A stretch of DNA of 32,559 nt from Rhodospirillales bacterium (GCA_016872535.1 VGZQ01000034.1:1-32559), one strand, 5' to 3'. Numbered from the stretch's first letter, positions 16,538 through 24,074 are shown. Notes: a model not told the origin generated them from the letters alone. Program-made: numbers and translations.

Positions 16538-17811
16538 TGTCGGGTTCGGACAAGGCCGATCCTCCGCCCCCCGCCTGGCGCGGCTGGCTGATGTGGGCTT
16601 TCGGTGCGGCCTACTTCGCGTACAACTACGTCCATCGCGTGGGGCCGAGCGTGATGATTCCGGACCTGATGCGCGACTTCGCCATCGGCGCGGCGATGGT
16701 CGGCAATCTGTCGGCGCTCTATTTCTACAGCTACATCGCGGTCCAGATTCCGGGCGGCATCCTGCTCGAACGCCTGGGGCCGCGCGCGGTCCTTGCGGGC
16801 GGCGCGACCCTGTGCGGGGCGGGGTGTATTTTGTTCGGCGCGGCGCCATCGCTCGCGGCCGCCCTGGTCGGGCGATTCTTGATCGGCGCCGGCGTCGGCG
16901 TCGCTTTCGTCTCCACCCTCAAGATCGCGACCCTGTGGCTGCCCGCGAACCGGTTCGCATTGGCGAGCGGCTTGACGGTCACCTGCGGCATGCTGGGCGG
17001 GATCGTCGGCCAGGCGCCGCTCGCGGCCGCGGTCGCGGCGTTCGGCTGGCGGACGACGAGCTTCGCGGTCGGGGCGGTGGCGTTCATTTTTGCCGTTGTC
17101 GTCGCGCTCGCGGCCGGCGGTCGCCCCGGTGCGGCCGTGCCCCCGGCGTCCGCCGGCGGAGCGGCCTCGGGCCTCGCCGGTTTCGGCGCCGTGCTGGCGA
17201 ACCCGAGATATTGGCTGCTCGCCTTCGCCGGCTTCGCCATGAGCGCACCGCTGCTCGCCTTCGCCGGCCTGTGGGCGGTGCCCTACTTCATGGAGGGGTA
17301 CGGCCTGGCGCGCCCGGCGGCGGCCGCGACCGTTTCGATCGTTCTCGTCGGCTGGGCGGTGGGCGCGCCGCTGCACGGGTGGCTTGCGGACCGGTTGGGG
17401 CGCTGGCGGGAGCAACTGCTGGCCGCCAATGTGCTCGCGCTCGCGAGCTTCGCCGCGCTCGTCTACCTCCCCGAGGTGCCGTTGCCGGTCGTGCAAGCGC
17501 TTCTGTTCGTCAATGGCGTCGCTTGCAGCGGCTTGCCGCTCGTTTACATGGCGGTCAAGGCGATCGTTCCGCGCGCCGTCGGCCCGGCGCTCGCCTTCGT
17601 CAACGCCTTCACCGTTGCCCCCGGCGCGGTGTTGCAGCCCGTGGTGGGCGCTCTTCTCGACCTTGCCTGGGATGGCCGGCTGGTCGAGGGCGCCCGGGTT
17701 TATTCGGCCGAGGCCTTTCGATTCGCGTTTCTCTCGTTCGTCGCGACCGGGACGCTCGGGGTGGTCCTGGCCGTTTGCGCGCGCGAGACGCGCGCCGTCG
17801 GAAGGCAGTGA
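16534..17811 (+). CDS. MFS transporter
   Basis: A 425-residue, 12-helix major facilitator. The short N-terminus leads to WRGWLMWAFGAAYFAYNYVHR, then PSVMIPDLMRDFAIG and IPGGILLERLGPRAVL, the loop 2-3 region typical of the anion:cation symporter-like MFS group. The second half has WLADRLGRWREQLL. ATG 16534 is preceded by GAAGGAG and overlaps the EamA stop, so both are made from one mRNA. Two exporters in one operon suggest related or alternative substrates, but nothing in the sequence names them. High Ala/Gly content matches the surrounding genome. Confidence 0.88.
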   Translation: MMSGSDKADPPPPAWRGWLMWAFGAAYFAYNYVHRVGPSVMIPDLMRDFAIGAAMVGNLSALYFYSYIAVQIPGGILLERLGPRAVLAGGATLCGAGCILFGAAPSLAAALVGRFLIGAGVGVAFVSTLKIATLWLPANRFALASGLTVTCGMLGGIVGQAPLAAAVAAFGWRTTSFAVGAVAFIFAVVVALAAGGRPGAAVPPASAGGAASGLAGFGAVLANPRYWLLAFAGFAMSAPLLAFAGLWAVPYFMEGYGLARPAAAATVSIVLVGWAVGAPLHGWLADRLGRWREQLLAANVLALASFAALVYLPEVPLPVVQALLFVNGVACSGLPLVYMAVKAIVPRAVGPALAFVNAFTVAPGAVLQPVVGALLDLAWDGRLVEGARVYSAEAFRFAFLSFVATGTLGVVLAVCARETRAVGRQ

Positions 17812-17854
17812 CGTCGGGGAATGATGCCAAGCGGACCTTGGGAGGTTCCGGCGT

Positions 17855-18670
17855 TCAATCGGGCCCGATCCGGAACGTCAGCGAGGCCCAGTAGCTGCGC
17901 CATGGGACGTCGGGTTCCGCCGTCGAGGGAATCATGTGGACGGAATCGATCAGGTAGCTGCCATTCGACACGACCGGAACCAGAACAATTCCGTTCGCGT
18001 CGGTATGCAGCTTCACGGTTTGAACGGCGTCAGTACTATCGCGGCGAAAGATTGTCGCCTGCGCCTGGGCCAACGGTTTGCCCCGCCACAACAATTGCAC
18101 GGGAAGGACGGCATTGGCCCCCGGAGATAAAGCGAACGGATCCGCTTTCGCGACCCACTCCAACGGCATGCCGCTCGGCGCATCCTGCCGGTCCGCCTTT
18201 TTCCCGCTCCCGCGCAATACCAGCGCCTTTGCGCACCGGGTATAGACTTCCGTAAACCCGGTTTCCCCCAGGCCGCGCGCCTGATGGGACCGCCAAATGT
18301 GATCGAGACCCTTCTCGAACAGATAATCCCGAAATTTACCGGCTTCGGCGAAGACCAGGCGCTCCGGCACCGACTCGTAGAACAGGACTTGAAGGCCCGG
18401 CGTGCGAACCTTTTCGTCGATGGCGGGTTCGTCTCCCGCAGCCCCTGTCAGCGGCCGTTTTCCCTTCGCGTCCACGATGCCCGCCATGACGGTTTCGGCG
18501 GGGATGTAGGGAAACTGATTGCCTTTGAAATATTGGCCGTTTTTGATGTGGGCAGCGATCCGTTCGGAAGGCACCGCGCGAAAAACAAGCGGCTCGATCC
18601 AAACCTCGTGCGCCGCCGCCGGCGCGGCGAGCGACAGAACGACCAACGCCGTCAACGACTTCCGGACCAT
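17855..18670 (-). CDS. DUF4198-domain periplasmic protein
   Basis: A 271-residue exported protein. ATG 18670 gives a clear signal peptide (MVRKSLTALVVLSLAAPAAA) with a predicted cut before HEVWIEP, leaving a histidine at the mature N-terminus. The rest is beta-rich, with a Gly-poor central domain and a C-terminal carboxypeptidase-regulatory-like fold that starts around PGANAVLPVQLLWRGKPLAQ. DUF4198 proteins (NikM-like ectodomains among them) often accompany nickel, cobalt or TonB-dependent metal uptake. The divergent neighbour is a HupE/UreJ-type membrane protein, which fits metal handling. A longer open frame up to 18964 has no signal peptide and is rejected. The metal is not known. Confidence 0.82.
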   Translation of the reverse strand: MVRKSLTALVVLSLAAPAAAHEVWIEPLVFRAVPSERIAAHIKNGQYFKGNQFPYIPAETVMAGIVDAKGKRPLTGAAGDEPAIDEKVRTPGLQVLFYESVPERLVFAEAGKFRDYLFEKGLDHIWRSHQARGLGETGFTEVYTRCAKALVLRGSGKKADRQDAPSGMPLEWVAKADPFALSPGANAVLPVQLLWRGKPLAQAQATIFRRDSTDAVQTVKLHTDANGIVLVPVVSNGSYLIDSVHMIPSTAEPDVPWRSYWASLTFRIGPD

Positions 18671-18716
18671 GCCCAACCTTGCAACGCGCTTCGGTGCGGC
18701 TAATATGCCGCTCGAA

Positions 18717-19901
18717 ATGAAAAGTACCATGCGGACATGCCTTTCGGAAAGCGCGCGCCGCGTCGCCGTCGTTGCCGGCATCGTTTTTCTTTTGGGCGTG
18801 TTCGTGGGACCGATTCGCGCTTCAGCGCATGAGTTACGGCCCGCCATCGCGGAGCTGTTTTTCGAAGGTGGGACGTATCGAGTCTCCGTACGACTCAATC
18901 TCGAGGCGTTCCTGGCCGGCGTCGACCCGCTGCATCGCGATACCAAGGATTCGCCGGTCTCCATAGCTTATGACCGATTGCGCGCCTTGCCGCCGGACGC
19001 TCTCGGTGCGGCGTTCGCGGCCAAACGGGAAGAATTCGTCCAGGCGGTTTCCGTCTTTGCCGGAAACACCCGGCTTCCGTCAGCGGTGCTGAGCCTGGAC
19101 GTCCCGCCGGTCGGCGATCTCGATCTGGCGCGCCAGTCGACCGTCGTCCTGGGAGGAGACGTCCCGGCCGCCGCGGACGCCCTGGTTTTGTCGTGGAAGG
19201 AGTCCTTCGGCCCGGTCGCGATTCGCCTGCGCGCGGCCCCCGGCCCCGACGGTAAACCCGGAGAGGTCGTCCAGTCCGCCTATTTGAAGGGTGGAACGCC
19301 AAGCCCGCCGTTTCCGATCGTCTTCGCGCCGAAGCAAGCCGCAACCGACGTCTTCGCCGAGTACGTCGTCGTCGGTTTCCAGCACATTCTTCCTTTGGGC
19401 CTCGATCACATATTGTTCGTGGTTGGGCTCTTTCTGCTTTCGCCGCGCCTGGGGCCGCTGCTGTGGCAGGTGACCAGCTTCACCGTCGCGCACACGATGA
19501 CGCTGGCGCTCGGCATGCTCGGCATCGTCGCCATTTCGCCGGCGATCGTCGAGCCGTTGATCGCCGCGTCGATCGTTTACGTCGGCGTGGAGAACGTTCT
19601 CACGAGCAAGCTCCATCGCTGGCGGCCGGTCGTCGTGTTCGGTTTCGGTTTGCTGCATGGTCTGGGGTTCGCCGGGGTCCTCAAGGAGTTCGGCCTCGCC
19701 ACGGACCATTTCGTGACCGGATTGATCGCGTTCAATATCGGCGTCGAATTGGGCCAGCTCGCGGTGATCGCGATCTGCTATCTGGTCGCCGGCCTGTGGT
19801 TCGGCCATAAAGCGTGGTACCGGCGTTTTGTGACGATGCCGGCGTCCGTCGTGGTCGCGTTGGTCGGCGCGTGGTGGTGTTTCGAACGCGTGTGGGGCTA
19901 G
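18717..19901 (+). CDS. HupE/UreJ-family membrane protein
   Basis: About 394 residues. A signal peptide ends near ASA, before HELRPAIAELFF. A periplasmic beta-rich domain follows (about 38-215), then a C-terminal membrane domain of six or seven helices (about 220-394). The membrane domain carries HILPLGLDHILFV, SFTVAHTMTLAL, FGFGLLHGLGFAG and FNIGVELGQL, the conserved His/Asp/Glu set of HupE/UreJ proteins, thought to bind and move nickel or cobalt. Start choice is open: ATG 18669, 18705, 18717 and 18729 are all in frame; 18717 or 18729 gives the best signal peptide. It diverges from the DUF4198 gene with almost no spacer. No hydrogenase or urease gene is in the window, so a more general metal role is likely. 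Confidence 0.85.
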   Translation: MKSTMRTCLSESARRVAVVAGIVFLLGVFVGPIRASAHELRPAIAELFFEGGTYRVSVRLNLEAFLAGVDPLHRDTKDSPVSIAYDRLRALPPDALGAAFAAKREEFVQAVSVFAGNTRLPSAVLSLDVPPVGDLDLARQSTVVLGGDVPAAADALVLSWKESFGPVAIRLRAAPGPDGKPGEVVQSAYLKGGTPSPPFPIVFAPKQAATDVFAEYVVVGFQHILPLGLDHILFVVGLFLLSPRLGPLLWQVTSFTVAHTMTLALGMLGIVAISPAIVEPLIAASIVYVGVENVLTSKLHRWRPVVVFGFGLLHGLGFAGVLKEFGLATDHFVTGLIAFNIGVELGQLAVIAICYLVAGLWFGHKAWYRRFVTMPASVVVALVGAWWCFERVWG

Positions 19902-19925
19902 CGTCGGATGTCTTGATGGGGGCGC

Positions 19926-19972
19926 TGGTGCCGCCGGAGTGAATTGAACACTCGACCCCACCCTTACCAAGG
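19926..19972 (-). repeat. Direct repeat (att-like): 3' fragment of tRNA-Thr
   Basis: Identical over 47 bases to 24075-24121. It contains the encoded CCA, the acceptor 3' strand, the T-arm, the variable loop and the 3' side of the anticodon arm. The match stops abruptly at both ends. It has no 5' half and cannot make a tRNA. It marks the far end of the island. Confidence 0.88.
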
Positions 19973-20009
19973 AACTCAAAAATCGACTCGCGCTCATACA
20001 CAATTAACA

Positions 20010-20352
20010 TTAATGAGCAAGAATTCTCTCAATGATCGATTTCATGCCTGGCGGCTGAACCCCATCGGCCCTCATACGGTCGAGCAATAAATTGCGGAAA
20101 ACCTGATAAGTCAGTTGCAAGCCCTTCTTGCTCACAAAACGACTTAATATGTCCCTCCCTCTGAAAATTTTTACCCATGTGTTATCCAAGATACTTGCGC
20201 TGTATTTATCTCTATACGCTTGTTCGAGCTTAGAGAGTTCATGATGGCTAAGGCTGGTACTGACAAGCTCAGAAAGTCTGTTAAAAGAACGCTCCACAGC
20301 CTGTCTCATAAGACCTGATACGTTTTCATTATGAGGCTCCGTTTTAGTATTA
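20010..20352 (-). pseudogene. C-terminal remnant of the IS-split ATPase-TOPRIM gene
   Basis: The 111 codons after the IS target site, ending at stop 20012-20010. The frame is open right up to the target duplication at 20345-20352 and joins codon 586 of the N-terminal part in the same frame once the IS and one duplication are removed, giving 697 residues. An internal ATG at 20309 makes it look like a separate 99-residue gene, but it has no good ribosome binding site. The piece includes IFRGRDILSRFVSKKG, similar to the end of DUF4435-type nuclease domains. It is now cut off from its promoter. Confidence 0.85.
20345..20352. repeat. IS target-site duplication, left copy (TAGTATTA)
   Basis: Eight bases, TAGTATTA, repeated exactly at 22040-22047 on the other side of the IS. 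An 8-bp duplication is the usual size for IS1595-family elements. Confidence 0.88.
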
Positions 20353-20376
20353 CGGGATTATCCCCTTTACACCCGT
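20353..20376 (+). repeat. IS left inverted repeat
   Basis: 24 bases, starting CGGGATTATCCC and ending CACCCGT. It matches the reverse complement of 22016-22039 except at repeat positions 13 and 17. Confidence 0.88.
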
Positions 20377-20416
20377 AACAGGGTGGGCTAGTATCCTAGG
20401 AATGGAGGATACGGCC

Positions 20417-21286
20417 ATGACTAAGCCCATGAATGTGCAAGACTTTTTCAAGCGTTTCCCGGACGACGATACGTGCCTGGAACACCTGTTCCGCACCCGC
20501 TTCGGCCAGACGCTTGATTGCCCTAAGTGCGGCAAGAACGGGAAGTTTCACCGCATCAAGCGCCATCCGGCTTACGAGTGCGCGTGGTGCGGCTACGAGA
20601 TTTATCCGATGGTCGGCACGCCGTTCGCCAAGTCGCATACCGCTTTGCAGAAGTGGTACTACGCGATCTACCTGTTCACCACGTCGCGGCATGGCGTCCC
20701 GGCCAAGGAATTGCAGCGCCAGCTTTCCGTCACCTACAAAACGGCGTGGCGCATGGGCCATGAAATCCGCAAGTACATGGCGAAGGTGGATGGCGATCCG
20801 CCTCTGACTGGCCATGTCGAAGTGGACGAGGCTTATATCGGCGGTCGCGTGAAGGGCGGACGGAAGATGGGTATTACCGGACGCGGAGCGAACAAGGCAG
20901 TGGTCATGGGCATCCTGGAACGCGGGGGCGAGGTGTTTACCAAGGTTATCCCCGACGCTTCCCGCAAGTCCCTCATTCCGCCGATCTTCCAGCGCATCAA
21001 GGCCGGAACGCGCATCAGCACCGACGAATGGCACCCGTATCGCATCCTCGGCAAGATCGGCTACGACCATCGTATGATCAACCACGGGCAGAAGGAATAC
21101 GCGCGGGGCGATACCCATGTGAACACCATCGAAAGTTTCTGGGCAATCCTCAAGCGGTCGATCCGGGGAACCCATGTTCACGTTTCGCCTAAGCATCTTT
21201 CGAAGTACCTCGGCGAGTTCGAGTATCGGTATAACATGCGGAAGGTTCCGGCCCTGATGTTCGACCGGCTTCTGGCGAGCTTCTAG
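20417..21286 (+). CDS. IS1595-family transposase
   Basis: 289 residues. ATG 20417 is preferred to ATG 20402 because GGAGG at 20404-20408 is at the right distance. The N-terminal zinc ribbon has Cys35, Cys38, Cys55 and Cys58 (CPKCG and CAWCGYE). The DDE-type catalytic domain shows EVDEAYIGG (Asp137), ISTDEWHPY (Asp203) and VNTIESFWAILKR (Asn236/Glu239), the ISXO2-like layout of the IS1595 family. It moves the element by cutting at the inverted repeats. The reading frame is intact and GC content lies between that of the chromosome and the island. Its last 98 bases overlap a possible antisense small gene. Confidence 0.93.
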   Translation: MTKPMNVQDFFKRFPDDDTCLEHLFRTRFGQTLDCPKCGKNGKFHRIKRHPAYECAWCGYEIYPMVGTPFAKSHTALQKWYYAIYLFTTSRHGVPAKELQRQLSVTYKTAWRMGHEIRKYMAKVDGDPPLTGHVEVDEAYIGGRVKGGRKMGITGRGANKAVVMGILERGGEVFTKVIPDASRKSLIPPIFQRIKAGTRISTDEWHPYRILGKIGYDHRMINHGQKEYARGDTHVNTIESFWAILKRSIRGTHVHVSPKHLSKYLGEFEYRYNMRKVPALMFDRLLASF

Positions 21287-21413
21287 TCATGGCGTCTAGA
21301 AGCGCATCAAACCGCCCCGGTTGCGTTTCCTTCGATGGGTGCTCTTTCGCAAATCGGTCAATGCGGCCGGTCTGCCGAGCTTCTTCAAGGCTTAGATGTT
21401 TGCCGCGAGACAT
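21189..21413 (-). CDS. Small IS-borne ORF, function unknown
   Basis: 74 codons starting at ATG 21413, with GGGAG nine bases before it. The first 43 residues, rich in charge (SLEEARQTGRIDRFAKEHPS), lie outside the transposase gene. The remainder runs antisense to the transposase 3' end. It overlaps the end of the 192-codon passenger by 22 bases, which suggests translational coupling. The N-terminal part reads like a genuine small soluble protein; the C-terminal part is low-complexity. I do not have a named family for it, and the antisense overlap lowers confidence. Confidence 0.45.
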   Translation of the reverse strand: MSRGKHLSLEEARQTGRIDRFAKEHPSKETQPGRFDALLDAMTRSSPEAGRTSGPEPSACYTDTRTRRGTSKDA

Positions 21414-21970
21414 TTAAGATGCTCCCATAGATTCGGCCGCCGCCCGATCACTACCCCGACCTTTGCGGGAGAGCCATCCAGTAGAATATGAGTGCCAAGT
21501 TTTGGGCAAAGACCAATCTTCGACATCAACCGCGTTAACTCATGGTCCATCCACCGAAAGTTTTCGTTATTGTGTTCGGCAGGAGCCCAAACGACCTCAA
21601 CCCCGGTTTTGTCCTGCCGCAGCATGAAGTCGCCAACCACATAGCCAACGGACCAACCACAATCTTTCGGAAAAGCATCTCTTAAGTTCATCGCAAAAAG
21701 ACTGCTTTCTTGGTCGCCGCGCATATCAAAAACGTATAGCGGAAACGGCTGTATGATTTTACATGCGTAATCCCTGATGATATTTTTCTGACGAGAGTCT
21801 AAATCCCAACCTCGCGCTTGGTCGTAAGCCGAAACGATTGCAATAATGAATAGAAAGACAGACGCACTATAATAAATGCGCTTTTTGGTATTTGTGGCGA
21901 CGCCGTGCCCAGTCACAGCCGCCACCAACCCCAAGACGGCTGATATAATGGCCACAATTCCGCTGGCCAT
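21392..21970 (-). CDS. IS1595 passenger protein with two N-terminal membrane helices, function unknown
   Basis: A 192-residue protein inside the IS. Two hydrophobic helices (about 3-22 and 33-50) are followed by a soluble domain of 140 residues with FPLYVFDMRGD, VEVVWAPAEHNNENFRWMD and a Gly-containing end (HILLDGSPAKVGVVIGRRP). The start at 21970 has GGGAGA (21982-21977) upstream. It is oriented opposite to the transposase, as passengers in IS1595 elements often are, and has no transposition motif. Its codon use is more balanced than that of the chromosome. The function is not recognised; a selectable or addiction-like role is only a guess. Confidence 0.72.
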   Translation of the reverse strand: MASGIVAIISAVLGLVAAVTGHGVATNTKKRIYYSASVFLFIIAIVSAYDQARGWDLDSRQKNIIRDYACKIIQPFPLYVFDMRGDQESSLFAMNLRDAFPKDCGWSVGYVVGDFMLRQDKTGVEVVWAPAEHNNENFRWMDHELTRLMSKIGLCPKLGTHILLDGSPAKVGVVIGRRPNLWEHLKCLAANI

Positions 21971-21998
21971 AGAATCTCCCGTTCCTTATCGGGACCGA

Positions 21999-23798
21999 TT
22001 ATACCCCCGGTTGATACGGGTGCAAAAGGGATAATCCCGTAGTATTAATAGCGTAAATCAGAGAATTATTCGCAAATTCAGATAGGTCATGCCTAACCAT
22101 CTCCGGAATAGTCTCCCTTGCACATTCTTTTAGATCATTAAGAATGACCTCTTCTGAGGTGGCCGAAGTAAAATTAATAGAGTTAAGAACTTTTCTTATG
22201 ATGCTCGGATCAAGAAAGTAGTTCTCGATGTGATAAGCATCCCAAGTGAATACGTTCACAGAAGCGGAGGACGAAGCGGAAGGGTCGCTATCTTTATCCG
22301 TTACAGCATAGAATTGGAATGGAAGCGCCCCATCTCTGGAAGCGCGATCAAGCGTTTCATGAAGCGCTCGCACACGCATCTTGTTGCTACCCGAGATTAG
22401 GTTCGCTTTTCCCTGTAATTGGGGGAATAAAGTAGCGACAACTTTTTGGTCAAAGTCAGTGTCTCCACCGCCTTCAAATATTATAACTTTGCCCCCGGGA
22501 TGATATGCAGCGAGGTCGCCAACTAAGTCGATAAGGGCGCGATCAAGATCTGCTGCAATGGATAAAGGCTTAAGTTGGCTCTCGCCAGCAGGCGTATTGC
22601 CACATGAAAGCATATGATAAACGTTGTAATTCTTATTTCCGACAACTTCACGGAGAAGCGCATCTGAGTGCGTGACTAACCATAGTTGGTTATCAAGCGC
22701 CTCACCAAGATTCTTGTGATAAAATTGCGGCAACCCTCGTATCAAGCGAGGATTCAGATGCAGCTCTGGCTCATCCATCAAAATAATAGAACGCTTTGGC
22801 GCATTGTTTCTAACACGAAGATATCCATAAAGAATCTCTTTTTCTCCAGCGCTCAACTCATCAAGGTCATGATAGCTTCCCGAAGATGTTTTAACCTGAA
22901 AAGTAAGAGCGCCATCGGCTGTAGCTTGGGGCCCTAAGAATTCTTTGTCAGGGAAAAAAGTAGAGAACAGCTCCTTTAGAGTATTAGTTAGATTCTTTTG
23001 CTGATCGGAAGAAACGCCAGCTTTCTCAGCAAGAATTATTTTTACATAGCTCGCAGCCATCTCTGATTTGACGTTATTGTATTTATTGGCAAGATTATAA
23101 AGCGCACTTTGGCTATTCCTTTGTTCGGTAGCGCTTAGATTCAGATTAATATTTTGAATGTTTTCTCTATTATAATGCCTCTGTGCTCCATGAAATTCAA
23201 AAACTCCAATATCTTTGGGTCTGTAAATCATAAAAATTGCTGAGAGTGCCATTGCTTCTGCGACATGCAATCCAGTGCCTGGTGGAATAAAAAATTCTCC
23301 ATGAAGAGTGTCTGCCTCAAGTTCCTGCATGAATCGAGGGAAGAATTGAGAAACTTTGGCCAGCACCTCTTGTTCGCGCTGCCTGTATTGAGGAGAGAGG
23401 GAATTCATTTGCGTACCCCCCCATTGATACGCATCAGGAACGGTACTCTTCCAGACAGCTTCCCTTAGTACTTCATTAGCATTGGAGCGTAGGTACCTGC
23501 GTTCGTCGTCTGATAAGGAAAAATCACACGCGACTCTTAATTCCTTAGTTGGATCATTAAACAAAGTTCTAAGGTCACGAGAAGGAGTGGAGTTATCAAT
23601 CTGAAACTCTCCGAGCCACTGCTGCCATTCATTATGTTGATAGCCGCCATAGACAGATTTCAGAAGGCGAAGAGCATCAAAAATGCATGATTTACCGGAG
23701 CCATTCTGCCCAGCAATGATGACCATGGATCCGATGTTTTTTAAGTCAACATCTCTAATCCCTCGAAAATTTTGAATTCTGAGATTCTTGATTTTCAT
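21999..23798 (-). CDS. AAA ATPase - TOPRIM/DUF4435-like defence protein, truncated by IS
   Basis: The N-terminal 586 codons of a 697-codon gene, now ending with 13 residues read from the IS end (last natural residue Thr586). ABC/RecF-type ATPase: Walker A GQNGSGKS (Lys36), signature DELSAGEKEI, Walker B IILMDEPELHLNPR (Asp342-Glu343) and VTHSD. A TOPRIM-like domain follows: VIIFEGGGDTDF (Glu442, Asp446), AVTDKDSD (Asp501, Asp503) and HIENYFLDPSII. That AAA plus DUF4435-like order matches a single-chain version of the PARIS system (AriA plus AriB), with OLD-family nucleases as the alternative. PARIS senses phage anti-restriction proteins and blocks growth by cutting host tRNA. The tail loss removes part of the nuclease domain, so it is probably inactive. 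Confidence 0.82.
   Translation of the reverse strand: MKIKNLRIQNFRGIRDVDLKNIGSMVIIAGQNGSGKSCIFDALRLLKSVYGGYQHNEWQQWLGEFQIDNSTPSRDLRTLFNDPTKELRVACDFSLSDDERRYLRSNANEVLREAVWKSTVPDAYQWGGTQMNSLSPQYRQREQEVLAKVSQFFPRFMQELEADTLHGEFFIPPGTGLHVAEAMALSAIFMIYRPKDIGVFEFHGAQRHYNRENIQNINLNLSATEQRNSQSALYNLANKYNNVKSEMAASYVKIILAEKAGVSSDQQKNLTNTLKELFSTFFPDKEFLGPQATADGALTFQVKTSSGSYHDLDELSAGEKEILYGYLRVRNNAPKRSIILMDEPELHLNPRLIRGLPQFYHKNLGEALDNQLWLVTHSDALLREVVGNKNYNVYHMLSCGNTPAGESQLKPLSIAADLDRALIDLVGDLAAYHPGGKVIIFEGGGDTDFDQKVVATLFPQLQGKANLISGSNKMRVRALHETLDRASRDGALPFQFYAVTDKDSDPSASSSASVNVFTWDAYHIENYFLDPSIIRKVLNSINFTSATSEEVILNDLKECARETIPEMVRHDLSEFANNSLIYAINTTGLSLLHPYQPGV
22016..22039 (-). repeat. IS right inverted repeat
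   Basis: Reverse complement of the left repeat with two mismatches. Read on the minus strand it supplies most of the artificial C-terminus of the truncated ATPase, which then reaches a TAA inside the IS at 22001-21999. Confidence 0.88.
22040..22047. repeat. IS target-site duplication, right copy (TAGTATTA)
   Basis: Exact copy of 20345-20352. It encodes parts of the Ile-Asn-Thr codons at residues 584-586 of the interrupted protein. Confidence 0.88.
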
Positions 23799-23838
23799 CG
23801 GACGTCTGGCGAGCCACTTTCATGGCGGCAAGTTGTTG

Positions 23839-23853
23839 AAGTTTGTAAAACTT
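23839..23853. promoter_or_regulatory. Palindrome upstream of the ATPase gene
   Basis: AAGTTT-GTA-AAACTT, a perfect 6+6 inverted repeat, 41-55 bases before the ATPase start, in the AT-rich leader. Position and symmetry suit a repressor or autoregulatory operator. A TTGATA hexamer (minus strand, near 23860) could be a -35. Function is inferred only. Confidence 0.35.
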
Positions 23854-23996
23854 TATCAAAGGTATAAGAATTTGTAGAAAGTCTTTAAGTCTCTTCCCTC
23901 AAGAAGAAAGAGGCCTCGCCCCCTTGGAGGGGGGAAATAAAGTTTAGCGGATTTGAGCCGGATGATCTTAGGTCTAGCGCGGCTCCAAACGCCAGC

Positions 23997-24012
23997 CTGC
24001 ATCAAGATGCAG
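23997..24012. repeat. Short inverted repeat in the island end
   Basis: CTGCATC-AA-GATGCAG, a perfect 7-bp stem, 63-78 bases inside the tRNA-side boundary. It may be an arm-type or accessory site for the recombinase that moved the island, or chance. Confidence 0.3.
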
Positions 24013-24074
24013 CTGTGGGGATTGGGTGGGGATTTTGAATGGGAGATAAGGGGGCGCTCTAACCCCTTGAAAAA

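Larger units (their letters stand above)
20353..22039 (+). mobile_element. IS1595-family insertion sequence with passenger gene(s)
   Basis: A 1687-bp element bounded by imperfect 24-bp inverted repeats (20353-20376 and 22016-22039, two mismatches, starting CGGGATTATCCC) and flanked by the 8-bp duplication TAGTATTA. It carries a DDE transposase on the plus strand and, on the minus strand, a 192-codon passenger and a possible small gene. Passenger genes are known in several IS1595 subgroups. The element sits inside the ATPase-TOPRIM gene. The intact repeats, open transposase and exact target duplication suggest a fairly recent, possibly still active insertion. Confidence 0.9.

Noticed and set aside
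16348-17496. 382-codon antisense frame in the second MFS gene
   Set aside because: Same pattern of composition-driven shadow; no motif and no ribosome binding site.
17855-18964. 369-residue version of the DUF4198 protein
   Set aside because: The added N-terminus runs through the divergent HupE gene; ATG 18670 gives a proper signal peptide.
20010-20309. Independent 99-residue gene
   Set aside because: The frame continues upstream to the IS target duplication and joins the ATPase frame exactly; it is a fragment, not a gene.
23919-23933. CCCCC-TTGGA-GGGGG hairpin as terminator
   Set aside because: No adjacent T-run on either strand; only five pairs.
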